Of a DNA stretch of 47,182 nt, positions 26,401 to 34,112 are shown piece after piece. The stretch is taken from assembly GCA_945952415.1 (NCBI GenBank), contig CAMFIF010000027.1, positions 1-47,182 of the forward strand, in the 5' to 3' direction. The stretch's first letter is position 1, and each line of letters begins with the position of its first letter. The position numbers and the translations under genes were made by a program. The notes under the pieces were generated by a model. The model had not been told where the DNA came from, searched no databases, and was given only the letters and a program-made list of their open reading frames with translations. The DNA comes from an uncultured Rhizobium sp. (GTDB lineage: Bacteria; Pseudomonadota; Alphaproteobacteria; Rhizobiales; Rhizobiaceae).

Positions 26401-27262
26401 GGGCCGCAACCTCGACGCCGGGCATCAGGGCGCATCGGGCGGCATCGAGGCTCGTACCGAACCAGGCGACCGTCAGCGCCACCGCATCGAGATTGGGGAG
26501 CAGCGCGGTCAGCTCGTCGATGGAGGCGGTCCAGTCGCTCTTGCCCGAGAGCGTGTTGCGGTTCAACACGCGCGCGGCCCCGCCGCCGAGCTTTTCGGTT
26601 ACGGTCACGGGGTTGTAGCCATGTTCGGTCGCGCCGGGAATGACGGTCACGGCACGGATCTCCCGCTCCAGCGTGCCGACCGGGCGGATCACCTCGAATT
26701 GCAGCACGGGAATGCGGTTGCCGAAATCGTCGAGGGGGAGATTCTCGAAGACCACATAGGCAAGGCCGCGATAGGCGGGCGCGCCGCCCGCCCCCTGCTT
26801 GGCAAGGATCAGCGGATCGGGCTGCTGGTTCGAAAAGCCGGTATGGACGCGCATCTCGATGCCTTCGAGCGCCAGTTCGCGGCCATCGGCAAAGACGCGG
26901 CGTATCCCGGCAATCGGCCCCTCGCAGAGGCCAAGCGCGAGGCTTACCGTATAGCGGTAGCCGGAGCGGCTGCTGCCCCCCTTCCCGCCGCCGCGCTCTT
27001 CCACCACCTCTTCGAGAAAGCGCGTCGCCCAGATGAGCGTGCCGCCGAGGCGGGCCGTGCCATAGAGGCGGGGGATGGCCGTTCCCTCCTCCGGGCCCGG
27101 AATGCGGGCGGTGGAGAGATGGGGCATGTCGCCGCCGCCGAAGAGCGCGCCGTCGAGCACGTTGCCGCCGAGTGCGCCCAGCGCGCGCCCCACCACCGCG
27201 CCGGCGGGGCCGAAGAGACCGCCAAGCGCCGCACCCGCGGCCTGCAGGATCACCGTTGCCAT
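23423..27262 (-). CDS. GTA tail tip / host specificity protein (RcGTA gp15-like)
   Basis: Giant baseplate or tip protein of 1279 residues that is expected to contact the recipient cell. The N-terminus (LGGLFGPAGAVVGRALGALGGNVLDG) is a Gly/Ala-rich insertion-like segment typical of this family. The middle (about 200-700) resembles the GTA TIM-barrel-like domain (FDWYYGSDADRAARR, WWTNRHYERRAG, KPFWFTELGAPA, GTDW-like segments). The C-terminal part is the phage-tail and Rcc01698-type C-terminal region (WIRRGRIDADGWE). It starts just upstream of the NlpC/P60 stop with a 3-bp gap and ends the structural cluster. Length agrees with the ~1300 residues of gp15 in other alphaproteobacterial GTAs. No interruption. 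Confidence 0.93.
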   Translation of the reverse strand: MATVILQAAGAALGGLFGPAGAVVGRALGALGGNVLDGALFGGGDMPHLSTARIPGPEEGTAIPRLYGTARLGGTLIWATRFLEEVVEERGGGKGGSSRSGYRYTVSLALGLCEGPIAGIRRVFADGRELALEGIEMRVHTGFSNQQPDPLILAKQGAGGAPAYRGLAYVVFENLPLDDFGNRIPVLQFEVIRPVGTLEREIRAVTVIPGATEHGYNPVTVTEKLGGGAARVLNRNTLSGKSDWTASIDELTALLPNLDAVALTVAWFGTSLDAARCALMPGVEVAARTDETSPWSVAGLSRAEARLISSSGGGPAYGGTPSDASVIAAIRDLKRRGLKVVLYPFVLMDVPTDNGLPDPYGAARQPAYPWRGRITCNPAPGRRGSPDGTAAATPVIRAFAGNAAPSDFAIDGDRVTSSAPDAGFRRLILHYAHLARAAGGVDGFLLSSEFRGLTTLRDDIDRFPFVTELIRLAGEVRQILGPATRITYGADWSEYFGYQPADGSGDLFFHLDPLWASADIDAVGIDNYLPLTDFRDQDLAARHPDGLTHAEDPAGLEAGIASGERFDWYYGSDADRAARRRRPISDGAAGKPWVFAPKDLESWWTNRHYERRAGREKATPTLWRPRMKPFWFTELGAPAIDRGANEPNLFLDPKSSESRLPAHSRGHRADSAQRRFLDAHYRHWKSAAVPAGMLSPADIFLWCWDARPFPAFPFGPTWSDGENWRTGHWLNGRLGAGTLATVIAAILADHGVTDVDVSGLSGDLPGYVQADIVPARTLLEPLVQAFQLDVLEAGGRLVFRSRAEASLPATPIDSLAEADGEPLVAEQRGEASAVPLEALLSFADQAGDYEPAGARATALSGEGTGATEIALPAVLDAGLAERVIAGHLRDRAAGRRTIRFRLPPNALDLEPGDAVTLPAGPAGRFLVTRIEEGRVRLVEARSFAPQPGAVRALAPQPVKQPRLPPGTAFAPDVLFLDLPRMGAGASGSFFMAASLVSPWRPMALLLSGTGASYAARATLDRPAMIGTLAEASAPRAIFGRFDPLRRLVVDFPFGAPSSAGRGEVLSGANRLALLGPDGSLEVLAFREAREIAPGRFALSAILSGLHGTEEASRAGFAAGSRAVLIGPALVSLALAEEEIGRTLFVKLSSAGALGGVAGPFTAAGGLRAERPLAPVHLRGRRLPNGDIALSWIRRGRIDADGWEATDIPLDEAELRFRIDLLDLAGARRRSLTVTGTGALYAAAAERADFGGRQTAIDIVVRQLGRRVPEGMPATARIAL

Positions 27263-27265
27263 GAT

Positions 27266-27712
27266 CTACCTCTCGGATTCGGGAAAACGGAAGACGCCGG
27301 CGATCCGCCGCCGCCAGGCGGGCACCAGCGGGGAGCGGAGCACGGCGGCCTGTTCATAGGCGTGGATGAAGGTTTCGCCGCTTGCATCGGGATGGGCGAG
27401 GATGCCCGCATGGGTGGCGGGTGCGCTGTCCTTCCAGCGAAAGACCAGAAGGTCGCCGGGCTGGCGCGCCCCCGGATGAAGCGGAGGGCCGAAATGGCGC
27501 AGCGCCGCCTCCAGAAGCGGTTCGCCCGGCGCATGCAGCGCCCAGTCCGGGCGATAGGGCGGCGGCTCTTCCGGCTCCTCGCCATAGAGTTCGCGCCAGA
27601 TGCCGCGCACCAGGCCCAGGCAATCGCAGCCGATGCCCGCGCGGGACCCCTGATGGCGATAGGGCGTGCCGAGGAAGCGCGCCGCGATGTCAAGCACCGC
27701 GTCGCCGCTCAT
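27266..27712 (-). CDS. GTA NlpC/P60 peptidase (RcGTA gp14-like)
   Basis: Cysteine peptidase of 148 residues that in RcGTA digests the peptidoglycan cross-link as the particle enters a cell. The active cysteine is Cys31 in IGCDCLGLVRG, the partner is His101 in PATHAGILAH, and a PGDLLVFR strand sits between them. This is the standard C-H order of NlpC/P60 domains. The ATG at 27712 overlaps the DUF2163 stop (ATGA), so it is translationally coupled. It acts as part of the tail tip. Confidence 0.93.
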   Translation of the reverse strand: MSGDAVLDIAARFLGTPYRHQGSRAGIGCDCLGLVRGIWRELYGEEPEEPPPYRPDWALHAPGEPLLEAALRHFGPPLHPGARQPGDLLVFRWKDSAPATHAGILAHPDASGETFIHAYEQAAVLRSPLVPAWRRRIAGVFRFPESER

Positions 27713-28599
27713 GGCACCAGCGCCCGCCCGTCATGGGCGGTATCCCTGTCGGCATAGGAATAGGCGAAATCCGTACCGGGCATATGGGGAAAGCCCTGGA
27801 AATTCAGCGCGTTCCGGAAGCGGTCTCGACAGGTTTCGAAGCGCTTGTCGCAGCCGACGAGCACGCTCACCCGGTCACCGGGGGCTGGCAGGCGGCCGGG
27901 CGGCAGCCAGAGATCGAAGCCGTGATTGGCCCCCGACCGGAAGGCGGTGGCGATGCCGAGCGTCAGGCCGGCGAGGACGCCGCTCGAAAAGCTGATCCGG
28001 CCGAGCGTGAAATCGTCGCCATCGAAACCGGCAAGGCCGGAGACGGCAAGCCGCGTTTCCGACAGCACGGCCACCACCGTGCCCTGCCCGCGATGCCGGC
28101 CGGTGACGGGCACGATCCCGCAGGCGCGGCTGGCGAAATCCGTGCCGCAGCTCCTGAGATAGGCGCGGCCCTGCTTCTGGTGCAGACGATGGGTCATGGG
28201 CCGGAGTTCGGCGCGGAAATGCTCGCCATCCACCGTCACTTCGCCGAGATCGCGGCGGTGAAGGAAGAGGCGTTCGGCGGGGTTCTGCCAGTTGACGCGG
28301 TAGAGATCGACCCGGGCCCCGTCATAGAGCCCGGCGGCCAGATGATCGGCGGTGATGAGCGGGCTTGAAAAGGCGCCCTCCATCTCGCCCGCCTCGGCGG
28401 GCAGGCCCGCTTCCACCGCATGGCTGCCGGCGGCAAAGCCGGACCCTGCCTGATAGGTGAGCCCGCCAAAGGTGATGTCCTGATCGTGATCGGTGAGGCC
28501 GAGCACCGCGCCGTCGCGCCTGGTGATCCGCCAGCAATGGCAAAGCGTGGTCTGGCCGCCCTTCAGATGGGCGGCAAGGCCGGGGTCGATCTGTCTCAT
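27709..28599 (-). CDS. GTA DUF2163 / phage BR0599-family tail protein (gp13-like)
   Basis: Tail tip protein of 296 residues. The N-terminal DUF2163 domain (about 1-160) contains CHCWRITRRDG, LGLTDHDQDITF and AELRPMTHRLHQKQG. The C-terminal BR0599-like domain (about 200-280) contains VLVGCDKRFETCRDRF and NALNFQGFPHMPG. Cysteines in RSCGTDF, ACGIVP, GCDK and ETC are the conserved set. In the RcGTA structure this protein forms the hub that joins tail and tip. Start and stop both overlap neighbours, so it is part of a tightly packed operon. Confidence 0.94.
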   Translation of the reverse strand: MRQIDPGLAAHLKGGQTTLCHCWRITRRDGAVLGLTDHDQDITFGGLTYQAGSGFAAGSHAVEAGLPAEAGEMEGAFSSPLITADHLAAGLYDGARVDLYRVNWQNPAERLFLHRRDLGEVTVDGEHFRAELRPMTHRLHQKQGRAYLRSCGTDFASRACGIVPVTGRHRGQGTVVAVLSETRLAVSGLAGFDGDDFTLGRISFSSGVLAGLTLGIATAFRSGANHGFDLWLPPGRLPAPGDRVSVLVGCDKRFETCRDRFRNALNFQGFPHMPGTDFAYSYADRDTAHDGRALVP

Positions 28600-29225
28600 G
28601 GCTCGATCTCCATCAGGGGAATGGCGGGAAAGCGCCCGGCGGCAAAGGCCTCCAGGCTGATGTCCAGCCGGTCGGTCGCAAAGCGCACGGGCACGTCGAA
28701 GTGGAAGCCCGCCGTCACGGCGGCTCCCGCCGATGGGGCGGCGGCAAGGGTGACAAGGCCGGTCGTCTCGTCCGTCACCGCCTCGCCTTCCCGAAGCTCC
28801 ACGCCGCTCACAGCGATCCGCACGGTGCCCGCCACCGGCTTGACGATGCTGCGCTGCCAGCGGCCCGCCGGATCGCCATAGAGCTTGACCAGCGGGAAGG
28901 CCCGCCTTTCGCCGTCGCCGGTGCCGAGCGGCTGGTCGAGCGGCGTCGGCGTGCCGTCGGGGCGGCAGGATTTCCAGTCCATGGGATCGCGAAAGCGGAA
29001 GCCGTGAAGCGCGCCCGCGCGCGCCTCGAAGAACTCGATCACCGTATAGAGATCGGCCATCGAGCGGATGCCGGAGCCCGCATCATAGCGGCGTCTGGAA
29101 TGGCGCCAGCGCTGGTTGCGCGCCTCGCGGCCATTGGCGAGGCTGACGATATCGGTCATCCGCACCGGGCCGCCGCTGAGCCCAAGCGCCAGGCGAAGCG
29201 GAAAGCGGATTTCGTGAAAGGCCAT
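28596..29225 (-). CDS. GTA DUF2460 distal tail protein (gp12-like)
   Basis: Distal tail protein of 209 residues. It begins MAFHEIRFPLRLALGLSGGP and contains NGREARNQRW and LYTVIEFFEARAGALHGFRFRDP, the hallmark of DUF2460. An excellent ribosome site GAGGAGG precedes the ATG at 29225. The longer in-frame start upstream would overlap the tape measure gene and is rejected. Its stop overlaps the DUF2163 start. It forms a ring at the tail end on which the hub assembles. Confidence 0.95.
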   Translation of the reverse strand: MAFHEIRFPLRLALGLSGGPVRMTDIVSLANGREARNQRWRHSRRRYDAGSGIRSMADLYTVIEFFEARAGALHGFRFRDPMDWKSCRPDGTPTPLDQPLGTGDGERRAFPLVKLYGDPAGRWQRSIVKPVAGTVRIAVSGVELREGEAVTDETTGLVTLAAAPSAGAAVTAGFHFDVPVRFATDRLDISLEAFAAGRFPAIPLMEIEP

Positions 29226-29235
29226 GGACGCCTCC

Positions 29236-29826
29236 TCAGAGATGGCGGATGCCGCGCCGCGCGGCCCGGGCGAGCATGGCGGAAAGCTGCGCTTCGGAGC
29301 GGCGGAAGCTTTCGGCATCCGGCGTATGGATGTTGAAGATGATCGGGGCTGCCTCGCGCCCGCCGCCCGCAAGGGCAACGCCCAGCGCCCCATCCGCCCC
29401 GCGCCGGAGCGGGAGGATCGCTTCCGCCCCCGCTTCGCCCATCAGCCCGGGCGAGCCGCCGGCATCGTGAAAGAAGGTGGGCGCGGAAACCACGCCGCCC
29501 GCGGCAAAGCGGGCGGAACCGGGCACGGCGGGCGCTGAGGCCTGAGCGGGACCGGACAGGCCGGTAAAGAGATTGCCGAGCGCACCCGACAGGAGCTTTT
29601 CAAGCGGCTTCAGCCCGGCATCGAGCGCGATCGAGGAGAGCTTGAGCGCCAGGCCCTTCAGCACCTCGTCGAGGCTTTTCGCGCCGGTCACTCCTTGCGC
29701 GAAGGCGCGGGTGAGCGCGGCTGCCAGCTGGTCGCTGCGGGATTCGAGATCGGACAGAACAGGGCCGAGCGCGGAGATGTCGCCCGGGGCCGGGAGAGCA
29801 GCAGGCTGGGTGGGATCGCCGTTCAT
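29236..29826 (-). CDS. GTA short tape measure protein (gp11-like)
   Basis: Protein of 196 residues. The hydrophobic/amphipathic middle (LALKLSSIALDAGLKPLEKLLSGALGNLF) and the C-terminal motif FAAGGVVSAPTFF, GLMGEAGAEAILPL and FNIHTPDAESFRRSEAQL are typical of lambda-type tape-measure C-termini. Siphophage tape measures usually exceed 600 residues. The ~200 residue length matches the very short tails of GTA particles and is therefore not a truncation. It overlaps nothing but lies 10 bp before DUF2460. Confidence 0.9.
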   Translation of the reverse strand: MNGDPTQPAALPAPGDISALGPVLSDLESRSDQLAAALTRAFAQGVTGAKSLDEVLKGLALKLSSIALDAGLKPLEKLLSGALGNLFTGLSGPAQASAPAVPGSARFAAGGVVSAPTFFHDAGGSPGLMGEAGAEAILPLRRGADGALGVALAGGGREAAPIIFNIHTPDAESFRRSEAQLSAMLARAARRGIRHL

Positions 29827-29853
29827 CTATGGGTCTCCTTGGTTGGAAAGGGA

Positions 29854-30069
29854 TCAGCCGTCGGGGAAGCGGGCGAGAAGCGCCTCGAAGGCGGCCCGGC
29901 TCGGCGCATCGGCGCCCCGCGTCAGGCGGCCGGAGGCGGCGGCAAGTTCGCGCGGGGTCATCGCCCAGAAGGCATCGGGGGAAAGCCGCAGCCGGCAAAG
30001 GCCGAGCGCCATCGCTTCCGCCCAGGGAAAGGGCGGGCGTGGCGCGGTCCCGGCGGCTGCGGTCCTCAA
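29854..30069 (-). CDS. GTA tail assembly chaperone, rcc01693-like (gp10.1)
   Basis: Small protein of 71 residues. It contains PPFPWAEAMALGLCRLRLSPDAFWAMTPREL, the conserved core of the rcc01693/DUF2376 family found just before the tape measure in GTAs. Such proteins are thought to act like phage tail assembly chaperones (the frameshift-product equivalent). Its ATG overlaps the stop of the preceding gene, giving translational coupling. No shift-prone heptamer was needed because the frame is separate. Confidence 0.88.
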   Translation of the reverse strand: MRTAAAGTAPRPPFPWAEAMALGLCRLRLSPDAFWAMTPRELAAASGRLTRGADAPSRAAFEALLARFPDG

Positions 30070-30428
30070 GGGCGGGCGGGGGCCTCCTCCTCGGGGCCAA
30101 GGCCGAAGGCGGCCGCCAGCAGGGCCGTCACCACGTCTGCCGCCTTCGCCACCCCGCCCTCGATCTCGAGGCAGAGCAGGTCCTCGTCGGAAAAGAGATT
30201 GCCGCCGCCCCGAAGCCCGGCGCCGAGGATGCGCACGATATCCATGGTTTTCAGCCGCCCGCCGGAAAAGCGGGTGGCGAGATCGGAGAGCGTTTCCGCG
30301 GCAAAGGCGGTTTCGAGTTCGGCGAGCGCGCCGAGGGTGAGGCAGAGAATGCGGCGCTCGCCGCCGATCACCGCCTCCACCTCGCCCCGGTGGCGGTTCG
30401 CCCGGGCCTTTCTGACCGGGGGCCGCAT
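30066..30428 (-). CDS. GTA gp10-like gene transfer agent family protein
   Basis: Protein of 120 residues. It contains EVEAVIGGERRILCLTLGALAELETAF and ETLSDLATRF, the conserved region of GTA family protein gp10, which resembles the G component of tail chaperones. The C-terminus (GLGPEEEAPARP) is acidic and likely flexible. It begins within the stop of the tail tube gene (TGATG) and overlaps the next gene by 4 bases. Role in tail tube assembly is inferred from position. Confidence 0.88.
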   Translation of the reverse strand: MRPPVRKARANRHRGEVEAVIGGERRILCLTLGALAELETAFAAETLSDLATRFSGGRLKTMDIVRILGAGLRGGGNLFSDEDLLCLEIEGGVAKAADVVTALLAAAFGLGPEEEAPARP

Positions 30429-30835
30429 CAGAGCGCCCCGAAGGTCAGGGCGCCGGCCGATTCCAGCGCGATTTCGAAGCGCATTTCGCCATTGTAATCG
30501 CCGGCATAATCCAGCGCGGCGATCTGGAAGGGGCCGGTGACGGTGCCGAAATCGGGAATGAGGATCTGGCAGGCGAGGATCTGCCCGCCGAAGAAGGCGG
30601 TGCGGATGAGGCTGTCGGAGGCGGCATCCTTGAAGAGGCCGGAGGCGGAGATCGCCGCCCGCTGCACGCCCGCCCCGGCCAGCAGTTCCCGCCAGCGGCC
30701 GGCGCTTTCGCCATCGGTCACATCCACGGTCTGGGCATTGAAGGAGAGTTTCCGGCTCCTCAGCCCCGCCACGGTTTCATAAGCACTGCCATTCTGGATC
30801 TTCAGCAGGAAATCCCTGCCCTTCTGCGTGACCAT
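30428..30835 (-). CDS. GTA major tail tube protein (gp9-like, TP901-1 family)
   Basis: Tail tube monomer of 135 residues. MVTQKGRDFLLKIQNGSAYETVAGLRS at the start, SFNAQTVDVTDGESAGRWRELL and the C-terminal YAGDYNGEMRFEIALESAG are hallmarks of the TP901-1 / GTA major tail protein family. ATG 30835 is the family start. The longer open frame upstream overlaps the DUF3168 gene in another frame and is not coding. Its stop overlaps the gp10 start by one base. Confidence 0.94.
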   Translation of the reverse strand: MVTQKGRDFLLKIQNGSAYETVAGLRSRKLSFNAQTVDVTDGESAGRWRELLAGAGVQRAAISASGLFKDAASDSLIRTAFFGGQILACQILIPDFGTVTGPFQIAALDYAGDYNGEMRFEIALESAGALTFGAL

Positions 30836-30879
30836 ATCGGGTCCTCCGTGATGAAAGATGGAAAAAACAGGTTCCGGGA

Positions 30880-31287
30880 TCAGAGTGGTTCGGCGAGAAC
30901 CCGGAAGGCCAGGGTGGTGACAAGCGCGCGGGCGGCGGGAACGCGCCGGGCCCGGCACCAGAGAAAATCCGGCGCGCTCAGGCGGAATCGGCTGCCCGCC
31001 TCTGCCGGCAGGTCCTTCAGCGCCTCGCGGATCGCGGCGGCGAGATCGGCGGCAAGGGCGGTTTCGTCGGCACCGGTCCAGGCCTCGACGACGATCTGAT
31101 GTTCCTCGCCCTCCTCCGTCGCCGTGCCGAAATCGCGGCAATCGACGGGGCCGAGAAGCAGGAAGGGCATGGTGCCGGGGCGGCGGTCGAGGATGCGGTT
31201 GCCGGCACCGAGAAGGGCCGTCAGCGCCGCGGCGCGGCCAAGCGCCGAAAGCACCTGGCGGCGCAGTTGCGGGGCGGCGCGGCTCAT
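30880..31287 (-). CDS. GTA tail terminator, DUF3168 (gp8-like)
   Basis: Protein of 135 residues. It begins MSRAAPQLRRQVLSALGRA and contains PFLLLGPVDCRDFGTATEEGEEH and the C-terminal strand ALVTTLAFRVLAEPL, the DUF3168 pattern. It is expected to cap the tail tube where it joins the head. The ATG at 31287 overlaps the stop of the head-tail adaptor gene (ATGA). The gap to the tail tube gene is 44 bp and contains a new ribosome site. Confidence 0.92.
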   Translation of the reverse strand: MSRAAPQLRRQVLSALGRAAALTALLGAGNRILDRRPGTMPFLLLGPVDCRDFGTATEEGEEHQIVVEAWTGADETALAADLAAAIREALKDLPAEAGSRFRLSAPDFLWCRARRVPAARALVTTLAFRVLAEPL

Positions 31288-31610
31288 CGGCCCTCCTCCC
31301 GGCACAGGCAGCGCAGGAAGCGCCCGGTCTCGTCGGGATCGAAGGCGCCTTCGATCACCAGCAGGCGGTCCCCGAAGCGGAAGCGCTGGCCGGCGGCAAG
31401 GCCCGGCCGGAAGCGCAGCGTAACGGTGAGCCGCTGGCCGGGCATGGCAAAGCCCGTATCCTCGACCGGCACCGGGCCTGCGGGTTCGACAAGGGCAAAA
31501 AGCGCCTCGCCCGCCTCGAAGCCGCCCGCTGCGCCATCGGCCAGCAGGCGGGGCTTTTCGAGCGTCAGGCGGTGGCGGAGGCGCCCGGGATCGATCGAAA
31601 GGCGTGCCAT
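31284..31610 (-). CDS. GTA head-tail adaptor (gp7-like)
   Basis: Protein of 108 residues. It contains DPGRLRHRLTLEKPR, ALFALVEPAGP, RLTVTLRFRPGLAAGQRFRFGDRLLVIEGAFDPDE and ends RFLRCLCREEGR. This is the head-tail joining protein (SPP1 gp16 / HK97 gp10-like) family. It starts 3 bp after the stop of the connector gene. The stop overlaps the DUF3168 ATG. Confidence 0.92.
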   Translation of the reverse strand: MARLSIDPGRLRHRLTLEKPRLLADGAAGGFEAGEALFALVEPAGPVPVEDTGFAMPGQRLTVTLRFRPGLAAGQRFRFGDRLLVIEGAFDPDETGRFLRCLCREEGR

Positions 31611-31613
31611 GGC

Positions 31614-32183
31614 TCAGAGCCCCGGCGCGAGGAAGGGCGCGACCAGGCGTTCGTAGCCCGCCGGCAGGGCGGCCGGCTGATCGGCCAGCGAAACGGCGCC
31701 GCGATATTCGAACATGACCGCCACGTGGAGAAGCAGCGCGCGCCGCAGGCTGTCCGGCACATCGGCACCGGCCGGACCGAAACCGGCGGTGAAATCCACC
31801 TCGATGCCGTTTTCCGCGCGGGCGGGATCGAAGCCGCGCGGCATGAAAAGGCGGGCGGGCGGACCTTCCCGCTCGAAGACGAGGCCTTGAACCGGCAGCG
31901 TCGAGGCGGTGCCCTGCCCGTCGTAAAGCGTAATCCGGTCAATGGTCTGGACCGGTCCCCTGAGGAGGCGGATCAGCCCTTCTTCACACGGCGCCTGAAG
32001 CGCGAGGCGGAGCGTCCGCGTGATCAGGCAAAGCCCGGTCGTGCGCTCCAGATGGTCCCGCGCGACGCGGATGAGGCCGAGAATGCAATCGTCCTCGGCG
32101 GTGTGCTCGATCCGCAGATGCGCCTTGGCCTCGGCAAGCGAAAGCGGCTCGCCCACCGGCTCCCTGGTGGTGATGATGGTCAT
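31614..32183 (-). CDS. GTA head-tail connector (gp6-like)
   Basis: Protein of 189 residues. It begins MTIITTREPVGEPLSLAEAK followed by AHLRIEH and contains DDCILGLIRVARDHLERTTGL, the hallmark of the phage gp6-like / phiE125 gp8 connector family. The C-terminal helix LRRALLLHVAVMFEYRG packs against the portal. I chose ATG 32183 because GGGGAG precedes it; the longer in-frame start adds 12 atypical residues. The capsid gene ends 91 bp upstream. Confidence 0.92.
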   Translation of the reverse strand: MTIITTREPVGEPLSLAEAKAHLRIEHTAEDDCILGLIRVARDHLERTTGLCLITRTLRLALQAPCEEGLIRLLRGPVQTIDRITLYDGQGTASTLPVQGLVFEREGPPARLFMPRGFDPARAENGIEVDFTAGFGPAGADVPDSLRRALLLHVAVMFEYRGAVSLADQPAALPAGYERLVAPFLAPGL

Positions 32184-32274
32184 GGGAAAACTCCCCGGAA
32201 TGGAAAAGGTCGGTGACATTCCCCTTCGCCGCGCGGGGGCGAAGGGGTGTGGCGGGCGGGACGCGCGCCCTGCT

Positions 32275-33558
32275 TCAGCTTGCGGCGAAGCGGATGAACT
32301 TCAGCGCCTCGAAGTTCTGGATGCCGCCACCCACCCGGCGGGTGACGTAGAAGAGCACATAGGGCTTGGCGGAATAGGGATCGCGCAGCATGCGGGTGCC
32401 CACCCGGTCGACGACCACATAGGCGGAGCGGATATCGCCGAAGGCAATCGCATTGCCGCCGGCGGTGAAATCCGGCATGTCCTCGGCCTCGGCAACGGGG
32501 AAGCCCGCGATGGAGGCGGGCTGGCCGGCGGCGGCGGGCGGCATCCAGATGTAGTTGCCGGTCGTATCCTTGAACTTGCGGATTTCCGCCTGGGTGCGGC
32601 GGTTCATCAGAAACGTGCCGTTCTGGCGATAGGCGGCCTTCAGCGCGTAGACCAGATCATAGAGCGTATCCATGGGAGTTGCCGCCTTGAAACCATTGGC
32701 GACACCCGTGGCAATAAAGCCGAGATTGCCCCAGCTCCAGCCGGAATCGGCCACGCTGTTATAGGCAAGCAGGCCCTTCGGCTTGCTGTTGCCGTCGCCG
32801 CTGACGAAGGCCGCGCCCTCCTGTTCGGCAAAGACCACCTCCACCTCGGCGGCGATCCAGCTTTCGATGTCCACCACCGCATCGTCGAGCAGCGCCTGCG
32901 TGGCGGCAGGCTGGGCATAGAGCTCCTGGGTGGGGAAGTTCAGTTCCGCAATATACTGGCTGTTGGTCTGCGGGCGGGCGGCGGTTTCCGCCACCCAGCC
33001 CGTAGCCAGCCGGTTGGTGGCGAAGGGCTTCTTCAGCACGGCGGAGGAAATCTGCCGCACGGTGGCCAGCCTGCGGATCGGCGAAATCACCGCCAGGCGG
33101 CGGCCGATTTCAGTATCCACTTCCGGCGGCACCACCACGCCGCCATCGCTGCTGACGGAGCCGGAATAGGCCTTGGCCTCCAGCTCGCGCAGGGGCATGT
33201 CGTCGCCGCGGCGCACATAGGTTTCGAAGGCGGCCTTGAATTCCGGCGCGCTGCGGCGGGCGGGATCGGAGAGCGGCTCGCCCACCGGCGGGCGGGCGGC
33301 CTTCAGCGCCAGCTCGTCCATCAGCCGGGTCTGCTGGTCGAGCGCACGGTTGATGCGGTCCACCTTTTCCACCGTCACCACATCGGCGGCGAGCTTCTTC
33401 TCGATCTCGGCAAGCCGGCGGTCATTCGCCTCGCGGAAGGCCTCGAAGGTGCCCATCAGCTCGTCATGGGCGCCGCCGAGCCCGTCGGGCCAGGCCTTGA
33501 TGTCAGGCGCGCGGGTGAGCCGGTCGGCGGGGGCGGCAAGGGTCTTGGTCTCGATCAT
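32275..33558 (-). CDS. GTA major capsid protein (HK97 fold, gp5-like)
   Basis: Capsid protein of 427 residues. The N-terminal scaffold-like coiled coil (about 30-95, HDELMGTFEAFREANDRRLAEIEKKL) is removed by the protease. The HK97 shell domain follows (SDGGVVVPPEVDTEIGRRL, SPIRRLATVRQISS, DDAVVDIESWIAAEV, GNSKPKGLLAY, LMNRRTQAEIRKFKD, AEDMPDFTAGGNAIAFGDI, VTRRVGGGIQNFEALKF). All segments are in the correct order. The ATG at 33558 overlaps the protease stop (ATGA). The open frame extends further upstream but that part is antisense-free noise in the protease gene. Confidence 0.96.
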   Translation of the reverse strand: MIETKTLAAPADRLTRAPDIKAWPDGLGGAHDELMGTFEAFREANDRRLAEIEKKLAADVVTVEKVDRINRALDQQTRLMDELALKAARPPVGEPLSDPARRSAPEFKAAFETYVRRGDDMPLRELEAKAYSGSVSSDGGVVVPPEVDTEIGRRLAVISPIRRLATVRQISSAVLKKPFATNRLATGWVAETAARPQTNSQYIAELNFPTQELYAQPAATQALLDDAVVDIESWIAAEVEVVFAEQEGAAFVSGDGNSKPKGLLAYNSVADSGWSWGNLGFIATGVANGFKAATPMDTLYDLVYALKAAYRQNGTFLMNRRTQAEIRKFKDTTGNYIWMPPAAAGQPASIAGFPVAEAEDMPDFTAGGNAIAFGDIRSAYVVVDRVGTRMLRDPYSAKPYVLFYVTRRVGGGIQNFEALKFIRFAAS

Positions 33559-34112
33559 CGGTTCAGGTCTCCTCGGGTTGAAAGGGGTGTGCGGGACAGG
33601 GCGATGCCGGGCGGCGGGGCGCGCTTGACGGCGCCCACCCGCGCTTCCGGCAGCATGGGGAAGGTGACGATGGAAATTTCCCAGAGATCGGCCTCGAGAA
33701 TGCGGCGATAGCCGCGCTTCTCGTCGCGCCGGCTGCGGACCGCGCGAAAGCCGATCGACAGGCCATCGATGGCGCGGTTGACGAGATTGGCATAGACCTC
33801 CGCCGCGCGCGGCGCGCCGGGGGTGAGCTGGCCTTCCACATAGAGGCCGTGGCCATCCTCGCGGATCACCGTCCAGCGGCCGATCACCTCGGCCGGATCG
33901 TGCTGGTAGAGCATGCGCACGCCGCCCGCCCCCTTTTCCGCGAGAGAGGCGAGAAAGGCGCCGCGGGCGATCACGTCGCGGCCGAGATCGGGCCGGTCGA
34001 AGACGCTCGCATAGCCGCTGAAACGGCCCTCCCCGCCGATGCCCGCAAGGGCCAGCGGCGAGGGTCCGTGGACGAGGGCGGGACGGCCCGCCTTTTCGAG
34101 GATGCGTCTCAT
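33555..34112 (-). CDS. GTA prohead maturation protease (HK97 family, gp4-like)
   Basis: Serine protease of 185 residues that trims the capsid N-terminus. It contains FSGYASVFDRPDLGRDVIARGAF, a catalytic His in YQHDPAEVIGRW, and the nucleophile Ser in IDGLSIGFRAVRSRRDE, followed by EADLWEISIVTFPMLPEARV. These are the HK97 prohead protease (peptidase U35) signatures. ATG 34112 overlaps the stop of the upstream small membrane protein gene (ATGA). The stop overlaps the capsid start. Confidence 0.94.
   Translation of the reverse strand: MRRILEKAGRPALVHGPSPLALAGIGGEGRFSGYASVFDRPDLGRDVIARGAFLASLAEKGAGGVRMLYQHDPAEVIGRWTVIREDGHGLYVEGQLTPGAPRAAEVYANLVNRAIDGLSIGFRAVRSRRDEKRGYRRILEADLWEISIVTFPMLPEARVGAVKRAPPPGIALSRTPLSTRGDLNR

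Noticed and set aside
23222..27757. Very long open frame (1511 residues) on the plus strand
   Set aside because: It is antisense to the GTA tip protein and the NlpC/P60 gene. Composition (Gly/Ala/Arg-rich, no domain) is that of a high-GC shadow, and there is no ribosome site.
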